NCBI RefSeq assembly: GCF_002250625.1
Contig: NZ_NMVQ01000034.1
Span: forward strand, 186,001-250,000
DNA length: 64,000 bases
From: Enemella dayhoffiae
Lineage (GTDB): Bacteria; Actinomycetota; Actinomycetes; Propionibacteriales; Propionibacteriaceae
Reading direction: 5' to 3'
A program made the position numbers and the translations under genes. This document shows, in pieces, positions 41,784 to 50,169 of this stretch (positions within the stretch are counted from its first letter, which is position 1; every line of letters starts with the position of its first letter). A model generated the notes under the pieces. The model was not told the DNA's origin. It saw only the letters and a list, made by a program, of their open reading frames with translations, and did no database searches.

Positions 41784-44700
41784 GCCTTCACCGTTCCGTT
41801 GTTCAGCAGGGTGCGCACCTGACGCAGCCCCACCGACAACCGGGCGAGGTCCGGCCCGGATCCGCAGATCGACTCGATGGTGGCGCGCACCTCGGCCAGG
41901 TCGCCGACCCGCTCCGACCAGGCGGCGAGCACCCGCTCCGGGTCGTCCTCCTCGGGAGCTGCGGCCAACGCCTCGGCGGTCAGCTGTGAACGCACCTGCT
42001 GCAGGTCCTCGCGCAGCGCCGCGCGTGCCATGTCGTCCCAACGCCCGAGTCGCGGCAGCGCGGAAACCCTGTCCAGCAACGTGTCCAGGGCCAGCTCCTC
42101 GGCCATCAGGAAGTGCACCCGGGCGACGGTGGTCACCGGACGGCCGGCGGCCCGCGCGGTCTGCGCCATCGGCAGCGACTCGTGCAGCACCCCGGTGGCG
42201 GCCATCACCTGGGCCAGCTCCGCGGGTACGCCACCGGACAGCAACGATTCCTCATCCTCGGCGTTTCGGGCAGCCCCTCGACCCACCAACAGCTGCGGCA
42301 GCTCGGTCTTCACCTGCTGCACTCCGTCGACGAACTCGTCGATCCGTGCCTGCACGTCGAATTTCCCGTTGCGCTGAGCCAGCAACCAGCGGGTGCCCCG
42401 CTCCACCAGGCGCCGCAGGTCCAGGCGCATCCGAGTCTGGACCGCTGCGTCGATCTGGTTGTCCAGCCGTGCGATGTGCACCTCGTGCAGGCCCACCCGG
42501 AAGATGGAGCGCGCGGCGAGCTGAGCGCGAATCACGTCGGCCGGGCTGGCCCCGGTCTCCTCCGACAGCCGGTGGCAGGCGGTGCTGCCCGAGGAGTTCA
42601 CGTACCGGTTGACCGTCACCGTGGTGATGATCTCCCGGTGCAGCCGGTGCCCCGGCATCACCTCGGCGAAACGGTCCCGCAACGGCTTGGGGAAATACTG
42701 GAGCAACCGGTCGGCCAGATAGGGGTCATCCGGCAGGTCCGAGGCCAGGATGTCCTGCTCCAGCAGGATCTTGGTATAGGACAGCAGCGTCGACAGCTCG
42801 GGCAGGGTGAGCCCTCGACCGGCCTCGATCCGGCGCTCCATCTCGGAGTTGTCCGGCATGGCCTCCAGCCTGCGATCCAGCAGGCCGACCTCCTCCATCC
42901 GCTGCATCCAACGCTCGTGCATGCCCGCCATGGAGGCCGACTGGAAGGCCGCATTGGCCAGCGCCAGGTTCTGGTCATAGTTGTGCGCCAGAACCAGTTC
43001 GGCGACCTCGTCGGTCATCGACTCGAGCAGTTCCACCCGCTCGTCCTCGCTCAACCGTCCGGCGGCCACCTCGCCGGAGAGCAGGATCTTGATGTTCACC
43101 TCGTGATCGGAGGTGTCCACCCCCGCCGAGTTGTCGATGAAGTCGGTGTTGATCCGCCCGCCCACGGTGGCATACTCGATCCGCCCGAGCTGGGTCAGGC
43201 CGAGGTTTCCGCCCTCGCCCACCGCCTTGCAGCGCAGCTCGTTTCCGTTCACCCGCAGGGAATCGTTGGCCTTGTCGCCGACCTGGGCGTTGGTTTCGCT
43301 GCTGGCCTTGACATAGGTGCCGATGCCGCCGTTCCAGAGCAGGTCGACCGGCGCCTTCAGGATCGCGTTCACCAGGTCATTCGGCGCCAGCGCGGTGACC
43401 GACTCGTCGAGACCGAGCACGTGGCGCACCTGGTCGGTGATCGGGATCGATTTCGCCTGCCGGGAGTGGATTCCGCCCCCGGTCGAGATCAGCGAGGTGT
43501 CGTACGCCCCCCAATTGCCCTGGTTGTCGAACAGGCGCTTACGTTCGGCCCAGGTCCGCTCCGGATCGGGATCGGGGTCGAGGAGGATGTGCTGGTGGTT
43601 GAAGGCTGCCACCAGCCGGATGTGCTTGCTCAGCAGCATTCCGTTGCCGAACACGTCCCCGGACATGTCGCCGATGCCGACGCAGCTGAAATCCTCGTTC
43701 TGGCAGTCCACCCCCATCTCGCGGAAGTGTCGCTGCACCGACACCCAGGCTCCTCGGGCGGTGATGCCCATCGCCTTGTGGTCATAACCCACAGAGCCGC
43801 CGGAGGCGAACGCGTCGCCCAGCCAGAAGCCGCGGCGTACCGAGATCTCGTTGGCGGTGTCGGAAAACGTAGCGGTGCCCTTGTCGGCGGCCACCACCAG
43901 ATAGGGGTCGTCGCCGTCGTGGCGGACCACATCGGTGGGCGGTTCCAGCTCACCGTCGACGATGTTGTCGGTGACGTCGAGCAGGGAGTTGACGAAGATC
44001 TGATAGCAGGCGCGGCCCGCCTCGAACCAGGCCCCGCGGTCCACCGCCGGATCGGGCAGCTGCTTGGGATAGAAGCCTCCCTTGGCGCCGACCGGCACGA
44101 TCACCGTGTTCTTCACCATCTGCGCCTTCACCAGGCCCAGCACCTCGGTCCGGAAGTCCTCGCGGCGGTCGGACCAGCGCAACCCGCCGCGGGCCACCTC
44201 ACCGAAGCGCAGGTGCACCCCCTCGAGCCTGGGCGAGCAGACGAAGATCTCGTACGCCGGCCGCGGCTCCGGCAGGAGGTCGAGTTGGCGCGGCAGCAGC
44301 TTGATCGCGACCGCCTTGCGGTCCTTCCGGAACGCGTTGGTGCGCACGATCGCGCGGATCACCGACCAGAAGGCGCGCAGGATCCGGTCGTGATCCAGGC
44401 TGTCCACCTGTTCCAGCAGTTCACCCACCCTCTCATCCGCTGCGGCGACCCGTTCCTCGCGGCCCTGTTCCGCTGCGGGGTCGAATCGGGCCGCGAACAG
44501 CTCGACCAGGGCGGCGGCCAGATCCACCTCAACCAACAGGGTCTGCGCGATGTATTCCTGTGACCACGTGGATCCCGCCTGCTGCAGATAGCGTGAGATG
44601 GTGCGCAGCCACTCCACCTGGCGCCAGGTCAACTCGGCCGAGGTGACCAGCCCGTTCAGCCGGTCAGACTCCGACTCGCCGAAATAGGCGGATCGGAAGG

Positions 44701-46627
44701 CGGCCATGAACCGGTCCCGCGCCTGGGGAGTCCACCGGTCGAGCGCCGACCCGCCGCCGGGGATGCCCAGACCGAAGTCATAGATCATCCCGTTCAACCC
44801 GCCGGGCAGGTTGATCTCGTAGGGGCGTTCGTCGGTGACCCTCACCCCGAGCCGACTCAGATGCGGCAACACCTCCGACAGCGTCATCGTCTTGCCGCGG
44901 CGGAACACCTTGAGCCGCAGGTCGGCCCAGTCGGCGGGCTCGTCGGGGACATAGAGCACCATCGCCATCTCGTCCTGGGCGCCGAGCTCGGCCAGTGCGC
45001 TCAGGTCCATCAACGCGTGCCGGGGGGTGAAGTCCTCCTTGTAGCCCTCGGGCAGGGCGGCCGCCAGCGGGGCCAGGCGGGCCTCCTCGGGATTGTCGGC
45101 CGCCCGCTCGGCGAAGCTGTCGTCCCAGCTCCGAGCCGCGTCGGTCAGCTCCTGCTCCAGACCGGCTACGTCGATGTCGGTGTCGGCCTGGCTCCCCACC
45201 GGCATCCGCACCACGAAGTGCAGCCGCGCCAGCACCGACTCGTTGGCCCTGGCCTCGAAGGTCACACTTTCGCCGCCGAGGCGTTTGATCAGGATGTCCT
45301 CGATGGCCGTGCGGACCTTGGTGGTGTAACGGTCTCGCGGCAGGAAAACCATGCAGGACACGAAACGTCCGTAGTGGTCCCGCCGGATGAACAGGCGTAC
45401 CTGCCGCCGTTCGCGCAACCGGGCCATCTGCTCGATCAGCGGTGCCAGCACCTCCGCCCTGCCCTGGAACAGCTCATCGCGCGGATAGGACTCGATGGTG
45501 GCCCGGATCGACTTCGCCCCATGGGAGTCGGCGGCGAAACCCGAGTGTTCGAGGATCCGGCGTGCCTTGTCCTTCAGACCCGGGATCCGGGTCACCGAAT
45601 CGGTGTACGCCGTGGCCGAGAACAGCCCGAGGAAGCGGCGCTCACCGGTGATCTCGCCGTCATCGCCGAAGACGCGGACCCCGATGTAGTCGAGATAGGC
45701 CGGCCGGTGCACCCGGGAGAGATGATTTCCCTTGGTCACAACCACAAGCTGCGGTTCCTTGTCAGTCGCCGGCAGCGCATGGAAGTCGTTGGCGCGTTCC
45801 TGTTCACCGCGCAGCACGCCGAGCCCGGTGCCGGGCACCGGCTCCATCCGCGGCTCGGCCCCGTCGTCGACGAGCCGGTACTCGCGATAGCCGAGGAAGG
45901 TGAAATGATCCTCACTCAGCCAGTTCAACAGCTCCATCGCGCTGCGGACGTGGGCGTACGGATAGGGCACCGGGCTGTCCTGCAGCAGCTGGACGGTTTC
46001 CTCCATCCGCCGCTTCATGGGCTGCCAGTCCTGCACCGCCTCGGCCACCTGGCCCAATACCTCGCGAAGCCCGCTCTCCAGCTCGGCGTACGCCTTGTCC
46101 GGATCCGCGCCCAGGGGTGGCACCAGCTCCAGCTGGATCCACGATTCGGCCACCGCATCCGGCTCGCCGGCCCGGTCGGTGTGCACGACCTCCACCAGCC
46201 GGCCGCGGGAATCGCGACGGACGACGAACTGGGGGTGGAACACCTCGCGCAGGTTCCAGCCCTGGCGCAGCACCTCCATCGACACGGTATCGACCAGGAA
46301 CGGCATGTCGTCGTTGACCAGTTGCACCACCGCCCGGCCCACCTCGAAGCCGTCCCTTGCCTCGGTCGGCCACCACGCCCGCGATTTCAACTCACCCTGG
46401 GATCGCTGCCCGGCCAGCTTGAAGTGGCTGCGCACCATCCCGAGCAGCGTGTCCGCCGCCGCCCCGAGCACCTCGGTGGCGTCCACGTGCCGGAAGTAGT
46501 GGTTCAGAAACTCTTCGACCTGCTGTGCCTGCACCCCCAGCGCGGTGATCTCGGCCTCAGCCAACTGGGCCACCTGGCGCAGTCGTTCGGTCTTGTTGGC
46601 TTCCAGTTCCGGTGCGCTTGTCGACAC
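41780..46627 (-). CDS. gdh: NAD-specific glutamate dehydrogenase, large (GDH-180) type
   Basis: A 1615-aa enzyme of the large NAD-GDH class (M. tuberculosis Rv2476c is similar in size), converting glutamate to 2-oxoglutarate and ammonia. The catalytic core is clear: 'EVARGGLRWSDRREDFRTEVLGLVKAQ', 'NTVIVPVGAKGGFYPKQLP', 'GIGDMSGDVFGNGMLLS' and 'DLLWNGGIGTYVKAS'; the long N-terminal region has ACT-like features. In mycobacteria this enzyme is inhibited by the PknG substrate GarA, which links it to the island at 22-35 kb. The GTG at 46627 is chosen from the GAGAAAG ribosome binding site; upstream codons to 46759 run through the promoter. Confidence 0.94.
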   Translation of the reverse strand: MSTSAPELEANKTERLRQVAQLAEAEITALGVQAQQVEEFLNHYFRHVDATEVLGAAADTLLGMVRSHFKLAGQRSQGELKSRAWWPTEARDGFEVGRAVVQLVNDDMPFLVDTVSMEVLRQGWNLREVFHPQFVVRRDSRGRLVEVVHTDRAGEPDAVAESWIQLELVPPLGADPDKAYAELESGLREVLGQVAEAVQDWQPMKRRMEETVQLLQDSPVPYPYAHVRSAMELLNWLSEDHFTFLGYREYRLVDDGAEPRMEPVPGTGLGVLRGEQERANDFHALPATDKEPQLVVVTKGNHLSRVHRPAYLDYIGVRVFGDDGEITGERRFLGLFSATAYTDSVTRIPGLKDKARRILEHSGFAADSHGAKSIRATIESYPRDELFQGRAEVLAPLIEQMARLRERRQVRLFIRRDHYGRFVSCMVFLPRDRYTTKVRTAIEDILIKRLGGESVTFEARANESVLARLHFVVRMPVGSQADTDIDVAGLEQELTDAARSWDDSFAERAADNPEEARLAPLAAALPEGYKEDFTPRHALMDLSALAELGAQDEMAMVLYVPDEPADWADLRLKVFRRGKTMTLSEVLPHLSRLGVRVTDERPYEINLPGGLNGMIYDFGLGIPGGGSALDRWTPQARDRFMAAFRSAYFGESESDRLNGLVTSAELTWRQVEWLRTISRYLQQAGSTWSQEYIAQTLLVEVDLAAALVELFAARFDPAAEQGREERVAAADERVGELLEQVDSLDHDRILRAFWSVIRAIVRTNAFRKDRKAVAIKLLPRQLDLLPEPRPAYEIFVCSPRLEGVHLRFGEVARGGLRWSDRREDFRTEVLGLVKAQMVKNTVIVPVGAKGGFYPKQLPDPAVDRGAWFEAGRACYQIFVNSLLDVTDNIVDGELEPPTDVVRHDGDDPYLVVAADKGTATFSDTANEISVRRGFWLGDAFASGGSVGYDHKAMGITARGAWVSVQRHFREMGVDCQNEDFSCVGIGDMSGDVFGNGMLLSKHIRLVAAFNHQHILLDPDPDPERTWAERKRLFDNQGNWGAYDTSLISTGGGIHSRQAKSIPITDQVRHVLGLDESVTALAPNDLVNAILKAPVDLLWNGGIGTYVKASSETNAQVGDKANDSLRVNGNELRCKAVGEGGNLGLTQLGRIEYATVGGRINTDFIDNSAGVDTSDHEVNIKILLSGEVAAGRLSEDERVELLESMTDEVAELVLAHNYDQNLALANAAFQSASMAGMHERWMQRMEEVGLLDRRLEAMPDNSEMERRIEAGRGLTLPELSTLLSYTKILLEQDILASDLPDDPYLADRLLQYFPKPLRDRFAEVMPGHRLHREIITTVTVNRYVNSSGSTACHRLSEETGASPADVIRAQLAARSIFRVGLHEVHIARLDNQIDAAVQTRMRLDLRRLVERGTRWLLAQRNGKFDVQARIDEFVDGVQQVKTELPQLLVGRGAARNAEDEESLLSGGVPAELAQVMAATGVLHESLPMAQTARAAGRPVTTVARVHFLMAEELALDTLLDRVSALPRLGRWDDMARAALREDLQQVRSQLTAEALAAAPEEDDPERVLAAWSERVGDLAEVRATIESICGSGPDLARLSVGLRQVRTLLNNGTVKA

Positions 46628-46677
46628 TGTCGCTTTCTCGTTCCTCGGCGTGGGCGGCGAGCCGTCTGTGTGCTGTC

Positions 46678-46695
46678 GGACACCCCAGTGTGTCC
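46678..46695. promoter_or_regulatory. Palindromic operator candidate in the gdh upstream region
   Basis: GGACAC-CCCAGT-GTGTCC is a perfect 6-bp inverted repeat with 6-nt spacer, extendable to 7 bp by the flanking C and G. It lies just downstream of the gdh -10 box, at about the transcription start, the position of a repressor site. Confidence 0.45.
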
Positions 46696-46702
46696 GCGGC
46701 TC

Positions 46703-46708
46703 ACCATA
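46703..46708 (-). promoter_or_regulatory. -10 box for gdh
   Basis: TATGGT (TANNNT) on the minus strand would start transcription near 46696, giving a ~70-nt leader. No good -35 is seen. Confidence 0.4.
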
Positions 46709-46768
46709 CCGACGAGCAGTCCGCGGATCCGTGCCGGGTCGCGCGCCCAGTTCCGGCATGATGGCGCC

Positions 46769-47236
46769 ATGGACATCACCAGCGCCGCGACCTATCCGGC
46801 CGAGCCCCTCGCCGTCTTCGACCTGTTCACCGATCGTTCCTTCCTGGAGGAGGTGGCCCGCGAGCAGGGGGCCACCGAGTGGGACGTCCAGGTGGTCAGC
46901 AACACCACCAGCTCACGGCGTACGCTGCCGGCTCCGCCCCAGGCGCAGAAGTTCACCGGGCAGACCTTGACCATCGTCGAGGAGGTCGCCTGGGGACCGG
47001 CCGACGGCGACGGTTCCCGCACCGGCCGACTCGCCGTGAACGTGTCCGGTCAGCCGGTGACGATGACCGGCACCGTCCGGCTGACCCCGCGGGACGGGAA
47101 GACCCTGTTCGACCTGCAGGCGGTGCTGACCGCCAAGGTTCCTCTGTTGGGCAAGAAGATCGAGCAGCTGGCGGCACCGGCGGTGACCGCCGGCTATGAG
47201 GTGCAGGAGCGGGTTGCCCGCAGGCGGCTGGGCTGA
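46769..47236 (+). CDS. DUF2505/SRPBCC-like small protein
   Basis: A 155-aa protein with the pattern of the actinobacterial DUF2505 family: 'AATYPAEPLAVFDLFTDRSFLEEVAREQGATEWDVQVV', a middle 'FTGQTLTIVEEVAWG' and 'LFDLQAVLTAKVPLLGKKIEQLAAPAVTAGYEVQERVA'. This is the START/SRPBCC helix-grip layout, a lipid or hydrophobic ligand pocket. No catalytic function is known. It is divergent from gdh. The ATG at 46769 is 7 nt after CATGAT, a -10-like hexamer, so it may be leaderless. Confidence 0.75.
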   Translation: MDITSAATYPAEPLAVFDLFTDRSFLEEVAREQGATEWDVQVVSNTTSSRRTLPAPPQAQKFTGQTLTIVEEVAWGPADGDGSRTGRLAVNVSGQPVTMTGTVRLTPRDGKTLFDLQAVLTAKVPLLGKKIEQLAAPAVTAGYEVQERVARRRLG

Positions 47237-47239
47237 GGC

Positions 47240-47518
47240 CTAGCTCGCGTCCTCGGCCGGGTCGTCGCTCGCCAGCTCCACTGCGGGAACCGCGGCGGAG
47301 GTGCCGGACATCGGGTCGCTGACCTCGACCACGGCGTTGCTGCCCTCCACCAGCTCGGCGACGGCCTCGGTCGGGGCATCGGTGGTCACCACCGGTTCGG
47401 GTTCGTCGCGGTCGACGGCCGGTTCCAGGGTGACCTCTGCGGCGTACCCGCCGGTGCGCAGCAGTTCGGCGTACTCCTCGGCGGTCGTCTCGTCCTCACA
47501 GTGGATCCGAATGGCCAT
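47240..47518 (-). CDS. Hypothetical acidic protein (92 aa)
   Basis: I do not recognise this protein. It starts MAIRIHCEDETTAEEYAELLRTGGYAAEVTLEPAVD, a compact alpha/beta-looking N-terminus, and continues as an Asp/Glu/Ala/Val-rich, probably disordered tail. It has no signal or membrane segment. A TAGGCT -10 box (47530-47525) ends 7 nt before the ATG, indicating a leaderless mRNA and supporting the gene as real. It is convergent with the DUF2505-like gene, stops 3 nt apart. Confidence 0.6.
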   Translation of the reverse strand: MAIRIHCEDETTAEEYAELLRTGGYAAEVTLEPAVDRDEPEPVVTTDAPTEAVAELVEGSNAVVEVSDPMSGTSAAVPAVELASDDPAEDAS

Positions 47519-47524
47519 ACCAGC

Positions 47525-47530
47525 AGCCTA
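47525..47530 (-). promoter_or_regulatory. -10 box for the 92-aa gene
   Basis: TAGGCT on the minus strand, 7 nt before the ATG at 47518. Confidence 0.45.
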
Positions 47531-47610
47531 GCGTCCCCGACTGTGCTCACGATGAGAGATGATTCGTCTTGACATGTGGAGGTTGCAGCGAGTCGGGGCA
47601 TGCTGAACGG

Positions 47611-48402
47611 GTGAGCACCTACAACCACGGACACCACGAGTCGGTCCTGCGGTCGCACCGCTGGCGCACCGTGGACAACTCCGCGGCCTATCTGGCCGAT
47701 CGGCTCACCGGCAGCGAGCACCTGCTCGATGTGGGCTGTGGGCCCGGCACGCTGACGGTCGACCTGGCCCGGCACGTGGCCGCGGTGACCGCACTCGAGA
47801 CCGGCCCCGAGGAGTTGGAGCTGTGCCGCCGCGAGGCCCACGAACAGGGCCAGGACTACCTCGAGTTCGTGGTCGGTGACGTGTCGGCGCTGGCGTTCCC
47901 CGACGACACGTTCGACGTGACCCACGCCCACCAGGTGCTCCAGCACCTGATCGACCCGGTGGGCGCGCTGCGGGAGATGGCGCGAGTCACCCGCCCCGGC
48001 GGGCTGGTGGCGGTCCGCGACGTCGACTATGCGACCTTCACCTGGTTTCCGCAGAATCCGCCGCTGCAACGCTGGCTGGAGATCTATCAGGGACTGGCCC
48101 GGGCCAACCGGACCGAGCCCGACGCCGGCCGACGACTGCTGGCCTGGGCGCACGAGGCGGGTCTGCGCCGGGTGCTCCCCACCGCGACGGCGTGGTGCTT
48201 CGCCAACGACGCGGACCGTGCCTGGTGGGGCGGAATGTGGGCCGATCGGGTGCTGCAGTCCCGGTTCGCGGACCAGGCGTACGCCCGCTCTCTGGCCACC
48301 TCCGACGAACTGGCCGAGATCTCCGAGGCCTGGCGCGCGTGGGCCGAACACCCCGACGGCTGGATCTCGCTGACCCACGGCGAGCTGCTGATCGAGGTGT
48401 GA
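47611..48402 (+). CDS. Class I SAM-dependent methyltransferase
   Basis: A 263-aa Methyltransf_11/25-type enzyme. SAM-binding motif I is 'LLDVGCGPGTLTVDLA', motif II 'ALETGPEELELC', then 'FVVGDVSALAFPDDTFDVTHAHQVLQHL' and 'MARVTRPGGLVAVRDVDYATF'. The substrate is unknown. The C-terminal part 'RWLEIYQGLARANRTEPDAGRRLLAWAHEAGLRRVLP' resembles small-molecule (ubiE-like) methyltransferases. The GTG at 47611 is 7 nt after CATGCT; TTGACA occurs at 47569 but at an unusual distance. Confidence 0.87.
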   Translation: MSTYNHGHHESVLRSHRWRTVDNSAAYLADRLTGSEHLLDVGCGPGTLTVDLARHVAAVTALETGPEELELCRREAHEQGQDYLEFVVGDVSALAFPDDTFDVTHAHQVLQHLIDPVGALREMARVTRPGGLVAVRDVDYATFTWFPQNPPLQRWLEIYQGLARANRTEPDAGRRLLAWAHEAGLRRVLPTATAWCFANDADRAWWGGMWADRVLQSRFADQAYARSLATSDELAEISEAWRAWAEHPDGWISLTHGELLIEV

Positions 48403-48405
48403 CCC

Positions 48406-48798
48406 TCAGCCGGCGCGCAGCACCTCCAGCAGTGCCCGGGCGTACGCGTCCTCGGCGTCTCGCCCGTCGTGGAAGCGGCCGTCGACCAGCACCACCCGGA
48501 AGCCGTCGGCGCGGGCCTCCAGCCGGTCGAAGCGCTCCCCCAGCGCCCGCCGCAGCTGGTCCTCCCGGGGCAGCCAGCGCACCTGGTCGGCCGGGATGGA
48601 GTCCAGCGCCCACTCGGTGGTGCCGTTGAACCGGATCAGCTGACCGTTGCTGAACTGCTCCACCTCGATCGTCATCTCGCTGACGACGAACACCTCGGCG
48701 TCCAGGTCGCGGTCGGGGATCATGAACCGGTCCCCACTGGCCGGGCTCCAGACCAGCCCGGCACCGGCGAGCTGGGCGGCCAGCTCGCAACTGATCAT
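48406..48798 (-). CDS. Conserved hypothetical protein downstream of ku
   Basis: A 130-aa soluble protein with 'LAAQLAGAGLVWSPASGDRFMIPDRDLDAEVFVVSEMTIEVEQF' and a C-terminal 'RADGFRVVLVDGRFHDGRDAEDAYARALLEVLRAG'. I have seen similar actinobacterial proteins with uninformative or doubtful names, and no function can be assigned. The ATG shares one base with the ku stop (TGATG), so it is cotranslated with Ku. Confidence 0.65.
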   Translation of the reverse strand: MISCELAAQLAGAGLVWSPASGDRFMIPDRDLDAEVFVVSEMTIEVEQFSNGQLIRFNGTTEWALDSIPADQVRWLPREDQLRRALGERFDRLEARADGFRVVLVDGRFHDGRDAEDAYARALLEVLRAG

Positions 48799-49658
48799 CA
48801 GCTGGCCTTGGACTTCTTGGACTTCGACTCGCTCTTCGTCCCCGTCTTCGACTCGGACTTGCCGCCGGCGGCCTCCTCGCGCCGCTTCTTGGCGGCCTCC
48901 ACCGACGCGCGGAGGGCGGCGACCAGATCGACCACCTCGGCGTCCTTGGGGGCTTCCTCCTCCTCGGCGGCAACCTCGGTGCCAGCCAGCTTGGCGGTGA
49001 CCACCTCCTCGAGCGCCTCGCGATAGGAGTCGTGGTATTCCTCCGGGTCGAAGTCGCCGGCCAGTGCGTCGATGAACGTCTGCGCCATCTTGACCTCGGC
49101 GTCGGAGACCGTGATGTCGGAGGCCGGAGCGGCGAACTCGCCGTCGCGGATCTCGTCGGGCCAGATCATCGTGTGCATCAGCAGCTGGTCGTCCTTGACC
49201 CGGATCAGCGCCAGCGATTCCCGGGAACGCAGCGCGACCTTGACCAGGGCGGCGCGGCCGGAGGCGCGCAGGGCGTCACGCAGCAGCACGTAGGGTTTGG
49301 CCCCGGGTCCGTCGGCCTCCATGAAGTAGGTCTTGGCGAAATAGGTGGGGTCGACCTCGGACTCCTCGACGAACTGGACCACCTCCACCGACTTGGTGGT
49401 GCTCAGCGGCAGGTTGTCGAAGTCGGACTGTTCCAGGATCGCCAGCCGGCCGTCGGCGGTCTCGTAACCCTTGGCGATCTCGGCGTACGGGATCTCCTTG
49501 CCGCACTTCTCGCAGACCCGCTTGTATTTGATCCGCCCGCCGTCCTCGGGGTGCACCTGCCGAAACGAGATGTCCTTCTCCTCGGTGGCACTGTAGAGCT
49601 TGACCGGGATCGTCACCAGTCCGAAGGAGATGGCACCCTTCCAGATTGATCGTGGCAT
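48798..49658 (-). CDS. ku: Non-homologous end-joining protein Ku
   Basis: A 286-aa bacterial Ku that forms a ring homodimer on DNA ends and recruits LigD. It has the typical start 'MPRSIWKGAISFGLVTIPVKLYSATEEKDISFRQVH', a CxxC pair in 'KRVCEKCGKEIPY', 'ALIRVKDDQLLMHTMIWPDEIR' and the LigD-binding region near 'EEYHDSYREALEEVV'. The C-terminus is a Lys/Ser/Glu-rich extension. No ligD gene is in the window. It lies in an operon of four overlapping or abutting genes with an acyltransferase-like protein and two small proteins. Confidence 0.95.
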   Translation of the reverse strand: MPRSIWKGAISFGLVTIPVKLYSATEEKDISFRQVHPEDGGRIKYKRVCEKCGKEIPYAEIAKGYETADGRLAILEQSDFDNLPLSTTKSVEVVQFVEESEVDPTYFAKTYFMEADGPGAKPYVLLRDALRASGRAALVKVALRSRESLALIRVKDDQLLMHTMIWPDEIRDGEFAAPASDITVSDAEVKMAQTFIDALAGDFDPEEYHDSYREALEEVVTAKLAGTEVAAEEEEAPKDAEVVDLVAALRASVEAAKKRREEAAGGKSESKTGTKSESKSKKSKAS

Positions 49659-49659
49659 C

Positions 49660-50169
49660 TCAGTTTTCCTTTCGGGATTGGGAATGCAGCCCGTCGAGCG
49701 CCTGCTCCAGCTCGCTCGGGTCGAACCAGAGCAGGTCGTGCTCGCTGAGTGCCTCGCGCACCGATTCGTCTTCCCACAGCTCCGGCAATTGCTTGCCGTG
49801 CAGGGATTCGGCGTACACCCGCAGGGCGGGCAGGCTTTCCGGGGCGTCGCGGAAGATGGCCCGGGCGGTACGCCACGGCAGCTCGGTCTGCGTCAGGCGG
49901 CCGTACGCCGCTTCGGCCGCGGCCGCACGCAGCGGCGTACTCACCTCGACAGCGAGCACCAGCCGATCGGCACCGGTGCGCAGGCAGTCGAGGGAGGCGA
50001 ACAGCTGGGCGGCAAAGTCGGCCTCCTCGGTCTCGTCGGGGCCGTAACCGAACTCTTCGCGCAGCACCGACGTCGCCCCGAAAACGTGCTCGATAACGGA
50101 TTGCGAGCCCGCTGCGGCCAGCTGACGGAGCTGATCCGGGGTCGTCGCCCAGAAGACCATGTCACCCAT
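49660..50169 (-). CDS. Hypothetical protein, DUF6912-like
   Basis: A 169-aa protein whose layout (short initial strand 'MVFWATTPDQLRQLAA', 'EEADFAAQLFASLDCLRTG', 'RLVLAVEV', final 'HDLLWFDPSELEQAL') resembles a small actinobacterial family I know as DUF6912; this is from memory and uncertain. It is encoded between the acyltransferase-like gene (8-nt overlap) and ku (1-nt gap). ATGs at 50169 and 50160 are both possible. Confidence 0.6.
   Translation of the reverse strand: MGDMVFWATTPDQLRQLAAAGSQSVIEHVFGATSVLREEFGYGPDETEEADFAAQLFASLDCLRTGADRLVLAVEVSTPLRAAAAEAAYGRLTQTELPWRTARAIFRDAPESLPALRVYAESLHGKQLPELWEDESVREALSEHDLLWFDPSELEQALDGLHSQSRKEN

Noticed and set aside
47569-47610. Upstream TTG start for the methyltransferase
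   Set aside because: The extra residues (TCGGCSESGHAER) look unlike the family, and the TTGACA there resembles a promoter element; GTG 47611 begins the conserved part.
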